A stretch of DNA of 64,000 nucleotides from Hemicordylus capensis (Eukaryota > Chordata > Lepidosauria > Squamata > Cordylidae), in the NCBI RefSeq assembly GCF_027244095.1, contig NC_069657.1:149540857-149604856 (forward strand), read 5' to 3'. Each line of letters opens with the position of its first letter. Within the stretch, counting starts at the first letter, position 1. Positions 56,001 through 64,000 of this stretch are shown piece after piece. A model generated the notes under the pieces. It did not search any database. It was not told where the DNA came from and saw only the letters and a program-made list of their open reading frames with translations. Both the position numbers and the translations under genes were made by a program.

Positions 56001-59000
56001 TTAGGGTTCGGTTCTTACATAGATTTTCTCTTTCTTCCCTTCTTTCATTGCAGCATAGCGGGCCAGAACAAACAGGTAGTCACTAAGTCTGAAAAGGGGA
56101 GAGACCAGGAAGAGATAGGAAACCACCATATGTGTGAGTGTCGCAGAAATAAGGAAAAGAGGGCTACAGAAGATCATTTAAGACTCTGGCATAACAGTTC
56201 CCATACCCTACTAGAATTAAGCCTAAGTATGAACAAATATCTGAAATAATCATATATTAGGAACATAGGAAGTTGCTTTCTACCGAGTCAGACCATTGGT
56301 CCATCTAGCTCAGTATTATCTACACTGACTGGTAGGAGCACTCCAGGGTTACTGGCAGGAGTCTCTTCCATCCCTGCCTGAACATGCTGTCAGGGAGTGA
56401 ACATGGGACCTTTTGCATGCAAAAATAGATGCTCTGCCACTGAACTATGGACCCATCCCTTAAGGCTGGGACAGGCAACTTTGGCTCTCCAAGTTCCAAT
56501 AAACTGTGGCTGGGGATGATGGGAGCTGTAGTTCAACAAGAGTTGGCAAGCCAAGGTTGCCCACCCCTGCCCTAAAGAGAAAATCTTACAGCACTCACAT
56601 ATAGTCTCCCACCCAATTGCAAGCCAAGGCATACCTTCCTTAGCAAAGGGGACAATTCATGCTCACTACTGCAAAACTGGCTCTCATCCCACGCTACCTA
56701 CTCCTGCATCCATTTCCTTTCTCCACAGTCTACTAGGAAGCCTTTCCCAAGGTTGTATTCACTATGCCTTGTTACATGAACAAATCCAAGTTACCTGTTC
56801 AAATACTTGGCTACATTTGCATCCGCTTCTCCGGTTTTCACCAAAGGAACAACACTGCGGAGAAGCAAAAAAAGCCAAAAGGTATTATAGTGAAGCTGAT
56901 TAAGTTAATTAAAAGTGTCTCTAACCTGAAGGCTAAAAATCAGCCCATTGCTGGGAAGCTCCTGTGGCATTTTTCAACCAATAAAACCACCTCTTTTAAT
57001 GCACCAAGCCCAAAGTTGATGTCTCGCTTCCAAGCGGTATGAAAGAGTTTGGCAGCCCAGCCAGCTCATGGAGTCTATAACAGCTTTTTGTCGTGTTGCT
57101 TGTCCCCTTCACTTACCGCCTCTCAGCTCTGCGACAGACGGCTCTGCAGAGATGGAGGGCAGCGCTGCTCTTGCCGCCGGACTGAAACGACAAAAGCAGT
57201 GCAGGGTGCCATGGAATTAATACACCACATTGCCTTCTCTCCACTGAAGAAAGGAGCAAGCTTCAACCTGAAGGGAAGCTCTGTGGGCTAGACTGAGAGA
57301 ACTTGCCCAAGGCCTTCCAGTGCATCAGTGGCTCTAACATACTGGCTGGGTGTCTTGAACCAAGACCCCTGCCAGTTTTGGAGCTGGTACCTTACCTTCT
57401 GCTCCACAGGAGTTCAGTCTCTACTGCAAACCAGCCAGATGAAGCTTTGCGATACAAGGTCAGCAGCGTGGTATAGTGGTTAGTGTGTTGGACTAAGGCC
57501 AGGGAAGCCATGATATTCACTGGGTGATTGGGCCAATCCCTTATCCCTCCCTCATAGGGTTGTTGTGAGGATAAACACAACCAAGTACACCACTCTGGGC
57601 TCCTTGAAGGAAGAGTGGGATATAAATGTAAGAATAAATGTATAAATGTAAGAATAAATAGATAAATCTCAGCTGCAGGAATAGCTTGCTTCAATGGCTG
57701 TCAGTTGACCCCCACAGGCCAGTTGCTGCTCATCTAGGCCTACAAAGGCCTGGCATCAGAGCCTACTCAGTCTGCTAATCTATTGTTGAAGCATCAGGAG
57801 TCTGCCCTGCTGTTCCCATCTCCTCCAGTCTTCTCTGAAACTCAGCCACTGGCTCAGTCCTGCATAGACCTCTGCCCCAACTGCTAGAACTGGCTATCCC
57901 TGCTGTGGTCCATGCCTCTTTCTCTATTCTTGGGCCAACAACTAGCTTCCCTGGTTCTTGGCACCTGGCAATATGGGGTAGACCCCTGATGTGTTCTGAG
58001 AGGGGTGATAAGCCAGAGAATGGCTCTTGTTGCTCATAAGCAATAGGGCCTCTGATTCTCAGCCATTGCAAACATCACACACCCCAGAGTTCCCAAAAAA
58101 CCATGTTAGATACTTACAGGTAAAATGAAAGCCGTGAGTGGTGGAAGCTGGTCTGTGTATCTATCAATCCACGTTTCCAGCTCCAATATGGGCTTTTCAC
58201 TGAATGACGTTTGTTCTAGGGAGAAGGGAACATGGATGAGAAAAGGCTAGTTGCTCAAGTAGGCACTCAAGGTTGTTCTTGCATGTCTCATGTTGCTGCT
58301 CAGGGAAAAAAAGTTTACAAGCTTAGGATGCCTCCTTGATACTATTTTCACTTGGCAAAACCCACAAGAAGAAGCAGGGACATACTAATACAAGGCAAAA
58401 GTTTTCAAAATGCAAGGATAAAAAAGGGTACCAGTATTTATAAAGGTAAAAAAGGGTACCAGTATTTATAAATCTTTCTGTTTACTTAAGTGGGACTCTC
58501 TGGCTGTGGAGACAGGGGTTGCGACGTTTGAGCCGGCATCCTGCAGCATACACTGGACCTGCAGGGAGGAAGGAAAGTGTGTTGGAAACAAAACGTTATT
58601 GCAAAGATGACCTTTAGAAGACCATTTCCCAACATGCTTTGCAGTGCCAGCAGAATGGAAAAGCCTCATGACATCAGCACCTGCCCTCCCATTGGCTATG
58701 AAGGAGGAGGAGATGGATCCAAGCTTTAGGATCATAGAGTGCACTTTGCAAAGGAGTGCATCCCTTGCCTGCTGCTGCTCTGGCCACAAATCTCTATGAC
58801 TGTTATGTCATGTTCGACTGGGTAGAAGAGCTGCATGAATTATCACAACCAAAGATTCAAGGTAAGAGGGCTCTCCACTCCTTCACTCTCAGTTAAAAGC
58901 AAGGTGCTGTTGGAAATGGAAACCTTTAGTCTAGCCCAGCCTAGTAATTTCTGTATCTGTATGGTTTCAGTGCCTTTGAGTGCCACATGAAACGAGTTAT

Positions 59001-61423
59001 TTCTCACCTTGTGAAGCTCTTTCACAAAGGAATGGCCACATTCGCTGCCAAATTCAGCACTTAATCTGGAGGAAAAAATACTGAAATTAATCCCAGGATG
59101 TAGGAGCCCTCATTCCCCCTTCCCACAGGAATGTTATCTCCTGCAATAATTATCTGCTATGCTAGAAATTTAAACAAGCCTGGAACCCAAGCTGAACAAC
59201 GACTCGGCCTAAAGACATCCAATGCAATGGAATGGGGTTAATTTCCTCCCCACATTTGACCAAAAAATGGCACTTTGTTGCCTGATAGGACTAAAACATA
59301 CAGAACTGTAAATCGAGTCTTTGGGTATCTGTGAGTAGGCTGCAGTGCCAGGCACAGCCTGCCCCTCTTTCATCAGCAACAACAAGACACAAGTTGTGGG
59401 CAGCTATAACTGTGGGCAGCTGTAACAAAAGCAGGGTCTCTGCTCCAATTGTGCAGGACCCTTATCACTGCCCTAGGTGATCCCATCTCACAGGCTGCAT
59501 GAGGATAGCATCACCAGCTGTCAACTAGCAAAGACATTTTTAGGAACATAGGCAGCTGCCACCTACTGAGTCAGACCCTTGGCATATCTAGCTCAGTACT
59601 GACTACCCAGACTGGCAGTGGCTTTTCCAAGGTTGCAGGCAGGAATCTCTCTCAGCCCTATCTTGGAGATGCCAGGGAGGGAACTTGGAACCTTCTGCTC
59701 TTCTCAGAGCAGTTCCATCCCCTGAGGGGAATATCTTACAGTGCTCACACTTCTAGTCTCCCATTCATATGCAACCAGGGCAGACTCTGCTTAGCTAAGG
59801 GGACAAGTCATGCTTGCTACCACAAAACCAGCTGCAACATGCGATTGCCCATGTCTTCATAGAACTGACTGCATGCTTCTGTGAAATATAGTGGCAAACT
59901 GAGTTTGCCTTACATGTAATCTTTAAATTACCCTATGGCTGAATTTAATTCATCCAGGGTCCCCAGGGCATCAAAGATTTGGTCATCTTTAGCTCTCCTC
60001 TCCCCAGTGAATGTGCTGGAAAATCCTTTAAAAGCATGAAAGACAACAATATTATAAGAGAAGTTTGAACTGGCGCACAGGCAGATCCTCAAAGCTTTCT
60101 GTCACCGCATTAACAAAAACATGCACATCTTGTGTACACAGTGATCAGAAGCTGAGTGAAGGAAATAACTCCACTGAAATGCACAAGCTGAGATACTTAA
60201 GATTCCCATGACAATTTTGCATTAAAATAAAATAAAAATGAGTGTAACAATATTGCATTGACATTACATTTTGAAAGATTTCACGTTTGTTTTTCTATTT
60301 CAGTTAACATAGACACACAGTAACTACTTCCACGAGGAGAGAAAATTCATCATGTAGTTTTTCCAGTCAGAAAAGTAGTTGTTGCATTCTTGAGACATTA
60401 CACTGCTCATATGACGAGACTACTCATGCCAGCAGTAAGTTATAGGTGGTTAGCCAGCTGTAGTTAATGCCCAAGTCATCTCTCAGGATGTTACCTTTGT
60501 CACCTGTTTTGGTGTAAATCTTTGGAAAGTGAGTTGCTTTCCTGGGCTTGGGGTCCAAGCTAGAAAGGATGAGAGATAATAAAATGGTTCTTAAAAACAA
60601 AAGAAGATCATGAGAGAATAACATTCAGATTTGAAACTAATGTCAATTTGATATTTGAATTTTGGGGGGGAGCTCCCAAGATTATAAAAAAAAATCAACA
60701 CACCCAATTTTTAACTCCCAACAGTTTAAAAACCAGCAATAAAATATTGATGGGTGGTGCAATCCCTTTACTTGGAAATCTCACTGTGTTCAGTGGGGTT
60801 TTCTCACATGCAAATGTGCACAGAACTGTAGTATCTGCAGTAAGATACAATCTTATGTATATTTACCCAGAAGTTCAATGGGACCAACTCTCTATCAAGT
60901 GGATTTAATGAACTACAGCCTTGCAAGGGTCCTCAAACGTGGGTCCCTAGATGTTGTTGGACTACAACTCTCATCACTTCATCACAAAGGCCAGAGCGTT
61001 GTGGCTGGGAATAATGGGAGTTGTAGTCCAACATCTGAGAACCCACATTAGAGAACTCTTGAAGGTTTTGTGGCACCTCCACCCAAATAACTGATGTGCA
61101 TCATACATGCATATTTAAATACCTTGCTCCAATTTGCATAACTTGCACATATTAAATATTGCACCCCAATTCGTATAAATTGCGCGCTTGCATTCTGCAC
61201 CGCAGTTTACGTCAACCGTGCAAATCTAAATAGGGTGTCCACCTATGCATAAACCATGCACCAAATAAATGTGGCCATTCCGGATTTATTTACATTGTGC
61301 CAATTTAAGGTGTGTGCATGCTCACCTGGGCGGCTCGCTTTGCTCCTGGCAAAGCATCCTCCTTGTTCCCCAGCTAGCAACGACCCCCAGGCAGCGCCTG
61401 CCGCAAAGCGCCGCGATAGCCAT
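56001..61423 (-). CDS. MMAB: MMAB, cob(I)alamin adenosyltransferase (complete)
   Basis: Mitochondrial ATP:cob(I)alamin adenosyltransferase (PduO type); makes adenosylcobalamin for methylmalonyl-CoA mutase. Coding exons, 5' to 3': 61326-61423, 60495-60559, 59932-60025, 59008-59065, 58486-58558, 58118-58215, 57117-57181, 56795-56854, 56001-56088. They sum to 699 nt (232 aa; human 250), with GT/AG and phase kept at every junction. Residues 1-33 are an Arg-rich targeting-like peptide ([20 protein letters not shown]). ATP-site motif TKTGDKG is at 49-55, then [59 protein letters not shown] and [15 protein letters not shown] (174-188; the Arg-rich cobalamin/ATP site). [18 protein letters not shown] and [16 protein letters not shown] follow. 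The frame is open upstream of the chosen ATG; the start rests on homology. The gene looks intact. Confidence 0.97.
56258..56690 (-). repeat. 5S/tRNA chimeric SINE, full dimeric form, split by a MITE
   Basis: On the minus strand: 5S-like module (TTTGCTAAGGAAGGTATGCC, GGGTGGGAGACTATATG), then a complete tRNA-like unit with A box CATAGTTCAGTGGC and B-box-like CATGTTCACTCC, then the common body ending GACTCGGTAGAAAGCAAC. A 105-bp MITE lies between the 5S and tRNA modules. Confidence 0.85.
56465..56569. mobile_element. hAT MITE inside a SINE
   Basis: A 105-bp palindromic element with ends GCTGGGACAGGCAACTTTGG and, in complement, CAGGGGTGGGCAACCTTGG. Flanks CCCTTAAG and CCCTAAAG differ at one position. 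Confidence 0.85.
57455..57665 (+). repeat. tRNA-derived SINE with ATAAA-type tail
   Basis: Plus strand: head CAGCGTGGTATAGTGGTTAG, body CTCATAGGGTTGTTGTGAGG and CTCCTTGAAGGAAGAGTGGG, tail (ATAAATGTAAGA)n. The B-box area is partly deleted. In MMAB intron 6. Confidence 0.85.
58408..58472. repeat. Short tandem duplication near MMAB exon 5
   Basis: The block AAAAAAGGGTACCAGTATTT occurs twice, about 29 bp apart, just downstream of the donor of MMAB coding exon 5. Confidence 0.85.
59546..59838 (-). repeat. 5S/tRNA chimeric SINE (A-box-deleted tRNA unit)
   Basis: The best copy for the 5S module. On the minus strand it reads TTAGCTAAGCAGAGTCTGCC, CCTGGTTGCATATGAATGGG, AGACTAG. Human-type 5S rRNA has GCTAAGCAGGGTCGGGCCTG, GTTAGTACTTGGATGGGAGA. 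Then come ACTGTAAGATATTCCCC, a shortened tRNA-like unit (AGCAGAAGGTTCCAAGTTCC) and the body. In MMAB intron 3. Confidence 0.87.
60921..61066. mobile_element. hAT MITE, short palindromic type
   Basis: A palindromic pair: GATGTTGTTGGACTACAACT on the left, and the complement GATGTTGGACTACAACTCCC from the right. Outer ends are TCCTCAAACGTGGGTCCC and TTCTCTAATGTGGGTTC. The target duplication is unclear. In MMAB intron 1. Confidence 0.75.
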
Positions 61424-61760
61424 ACCCGGAGAAGCCAAGCATGTCCCCTCTCGCCTACCGTCGCAGCCGCTTCCGATTGGACGAAACACCGAGAACTTGA
61501 GTTCTGGCAAGGAGCGGGGGAGGTAAAGCCACAACTGTGCGCGAGAGGGCGGGCCACGCCTCTTTGGAACTCCCGCACTGACTGAGACGCTTGAAGCAGT
61601 CGCGTGGTGAGCCAGCCCAGAATGCAATGCATTGCGGGAAGCGGCAAGGAAGACTCAGGAAGCAGACGCGGAGGCTTGTAAAAGGGTAGCGGGAGTAGAG
61701 GCTCAGTTCCTGTCCTTGAAGTGCTCGGCGGCGCTACACAGTTCTCAGTTTCCAAGTGGC
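61424..61760. promoter_or_regulatory. MMAB promoter, possibly bidirectional
   Basis: GC- and CpG-rich sequence upstream of the MMAB start, with an inverted CCAAT box (CCGATTGGACG near 61467) and AATGCATTGCGGGAAG near 61626. No TATA box. In many vertebrates MMAB and MVK share a divergent promoter; no MVK coding exon is visible in the remaining 2.3 kb, so a partner is only a possibility. Confidence 0.55.
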
Positions 61761-62214
61761 TGTTGGAAGAGCTTGCATGCAGGGTGTGAAGGCTGCAGCT
61801 CTCCTGTGTTGTTTGCGCTGCAGGAGCTGGCATTTAGAGGTACACTATTCCTGGACATAGAGGCTCCACTTAGTTATAGTAATTTAATAAACCATTCTTT
61901 TTCGATATTCTCCTTCCCAGTGTGGTCACCAAATATGTCTGGGAAGTCCACAAGCAAGAGTATGAAGGCTACAGCCCTCTAGAGTAGGTCTCTGCTCTGT
62001 GGATCTTACGCACTAGGAAACAACATGAGGGTGACAGTAGATTAAGAAAGGTGGGGAAATAGAGGCTCTGGGAAAATTGTAGCTAGGGTATGAAAGCAAA
62101 TATTAAATCTGAAGATTGAGATGCCATACAGCTGTTGTGGTCAAGAGCAGCAAATGGACCTACCTCTGTCTATATATGGTGAGGTCTCTGATTTTCTTTT
62201 AGCCAGTATAGCTG

Positions 62215-62395
62215 TTGATTGAGTGCAGTCAAGTCGGTGTCAACTCTTAGTGACCACATAGATACATTCTCTCCAGGACGATCTGTCTTTAACTTGACCT
62301 TTAAGGTCTCTTAGTGGGTGCGTTCATTGTTGTAGTAATGGAGTCCATCCACCTTACTGCTGGTCGTCCTCTTATTCTTTTTCCTTCAACTTTTC
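62215..62395 (-). mobile_element. BovB-like LINE 3' end
   Basis: On the minus strand it reads VEGKRIRGRPAVRWMDSI, the C-terminal block of RTE/BovB-type RT proteins. The 3' tail is GTTGACACCGACTTGACTGC, nearly the tail of the Sauria SINEs at 3128 and 5553. Confidence 0.75.
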
Positions 62396-63475
62396 CCAGA
62401 AGGCTTCTGGCATTGGCATATAAGCACCTATACGCTGAATTTCTCACCTGATGTATGCTATCTTTCTTTTGACTCTTTGACCAGCTGGCACAGGCTTCTG
62501 TCTGTTCTTTATGTGGTTCTGCTCTGTCCCTTTCTGTTTTATCTGAATCCTTTGCACCTCGCACTTTAAAGGATGGCATTTGGCGAACCGAATACTGCCC
62601 AGCTCCTGTCAGCTATTCCCCAGGCGTTATTTTAAAAGCTGCTCTGCAACCTTTTTGATTTTAAGCACCAACAGGCTGGTTCCATCTTGGTTCAAGTACA
62701 GCCCATCCCTTTTGTACAGGCCTTGCTTGCCCCAAAATGTATCCCAGTGCCTAACAAATCTAAACCCCTCCCCCCAGCACCAATGTCTCATCCACCCATT
62801 GAAACCCCTCAGCTCTGCCTGTCTCACTGTACCTGCACGTGGAACAGGTAACATTTCTGCGAATGCTACCTTGGGGGTCCTGGACTTCAATAAGCTACCT
62901 ATCAGCCTAAATTTGGCTTCCCAACTGCATTTCTCCACATCGTTGGTGCCGATGTGCACCATGACAGCTGTCTCCTCCCCAGCACTGCCTAAGAGCCTAT
63001 CTAGACGCTGTGCGATGTCTGCAACCTTCTATACCTCTAATGATCGAATCACCTACTATAAGTAGGCCCTCACCCCCCAGAAGAGTCCCTCGTGCGAGAG
63101 GATATGGGCTCATCATCCATGGAAGGGGTTCTTTCTAAAGGAGTGTTTTCCTCCTCCTCAGACCGATGTCCTCCTTGCCCGAGACCTTCATTCTCCCTGA
63201 CAGCAGAGGAGCTATCAGCCCTGGAGTGGGATGCGTCTATCACATCCCTGAAAGTCTCGTCAATATGCCTCTCTGTCTCTTTTAGCTTCTCCAGATCTGC
63301 CACCTTGGTCTCAAGGGAATGAATTTGTTCCCTGAGAGCCAGGAGCTCCTTGCACTGAGCATACACCCATGACTTCTGCCCATGGGGCAAATAGTCATAC
63401 ATGTGGCACTCTGTGCAATACACTGGGAAGTGCCCCCTCCCCTGCTAACTTCATACTGTTTTTGTTGGCTGTTTA
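62390..63475 (-). mobile_element. CR1 fragment: ORF1 and the start of ORF2
   Basis: On the minus strand ORF1 has a Cys-containing N-terminus and coiled coil (CKELLALREQIHSLETKVAD; 63070-63423). Then comes an SGNH/esterase-like domain (MVHIGTNDVEKC, MLPVPRAGTVRQAELRGFN, GFRFVRHWDTFWGKQGLYKR, DGLYLNQDGTSLL; 62627-62962). After the stop, at 62390-62579, appears RNSAYRCLYANARSLLGK, the opening of CR1 ORF2. Rest of ORF2 is missing; at that point BovB-like sequence continues. Confidence 0.85.
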
Positions 63476-63479
63476 CAGT

Positions 63480-64000
63480 TTTTAGAAATAATCGACTTTC
63501 ATTACTAGAGCTTGCAGATAATCCGCATTCTTTGCTATCAGAGTGGTGTCATCAATGTAGCGCAAGTTATTGATGTTTCTTCCTCCAACTTTAAAACCAC
63601 ACTCATCTTCTTCCAATCCAGCTTCTCTCAGTATATGTTCAGTATATAAGTTGAATAAATAAGGAGAAAGTAGACAGCCTTGTCTTACTCCTTTGCTGCT
63701 CTGGAACCAGTCTGTTTCACCATGTTCCTTCTGAACTGTGGCTTCCTGTCCTGTATATAGGTTTCGCATGAGAACAATGAGATGTTCTGGGACACCCATT
63801 TTCCTAAGGATATTATTTTTTATTATTTGTGGATATTCCACAACTTGACATGGTTGACGCAAAGGCTTTTCTGTAGTCAATAAAGCACATATTGACTTCT
63901 TTTTGGTATTCTTTGGCTTTCTCAATTATCCAGCGTGCATCAGCAATGATGTCTCTTGTTCCTTGGCCTTTTCTGAAACCAGCTTGAACATCCGACAGTT
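63480..64000 (-). mobile_element. BovB-like LINE reverse transcriptase
   Basis: On the minus strand: MGVPEHLIVLMRNLYTGQEA, GVRQGCLLSPYLFNLYTEHI, VGGRNINNLRYIDDTTLIA. This is an RTE/BovB-type RT with YIDD where YADD is usual. Upstream at 63.9-64.0 kb the reading continues beyond the window after a frame change. Confidence 0.85.

Noticed and set aside
61243-61833. Minus-strand open frame of 196 codons over the MMAB promoter
   Set aside because: It overlaps MMAB exon 1 in another frame; GC-rich promoter sequence explains its length.

Overview
The window is vertebrate nuclear DNA, almost certainly from a squamate reptile (lizard or snake). It carries four multi-exon protein genes, all on the minus strand, in a dense background of repeats typical of squamates: Sauria-type SINEs with a BovB-like tail, other tRNA-derived SINEs, L2, CR1 and BovB LINEs, hAT MITEs with 8-bp target duplications, a Tc1/mariner element, two Helitrons and a Ty3/Gypsy fossil. 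I cannot name the species. The exon coordinates below were read from the sequence, with GT/AG splice sites and phase checked by hand. The coding sums of the three complete genes are exact multiples of three.

Layout. At 0-5.1 kb are the first three coding exons of NHEJ1 (XLF, non-homologous end joining); the rest lies left of the window, and a likely promoter sits near 10.1-10.5 kb. SLC23A3 (orphan nucleobase/ascorbate-family transporter, 12 coding exons, 630 aa) runs from 33.6 down to 16.4 kb. CNPPD1 (cyclin Pas1/PHO80 domain protein, 8 coding exons, 422 aa) runs from 51.9 down to 40.9 kb, with a CpG-rich promoter. MMAB (mitochondrial cob(I)alamin adenosyltransferase, 9 coding exons, 232 aa) runs from 61.4 down to 56.0 kb. 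From 62.2 to 64 kb lies LINE sequence in which CR1 and BovB pieces are joined.

NHEJ1-SLC23A3-CNPPD1 is the same order and orientation as on human 2q35. MMAB is not expected next: in human it lies on 12q24 beside MVK, while RETREG2 flanks CNPPD1. The window therefore seems to cross a synteny junction between 52 and 56 kb. The four genes share no pathway; they are neighbours only.

I found no new multi-gene system. The most interesting item is a dispersed SINE that joins a 5S-rRNA-like promoter module to a tRNA-like unit. It occurs here in three structural states: tRNA unit only, 5S plus full tRNA unit, and 5S plus a tRNA unit that has lost its A box. Others are a 78-bp-arm inverted repeat with a young Tc1 element in one arm, a partial duplicate of SLC23A3 exon 1 inside its own intron 1, two MITE families recognised by perfect or near-perfect 8-bp target duplications, and a CR1/BovB junction at a shared peptide.
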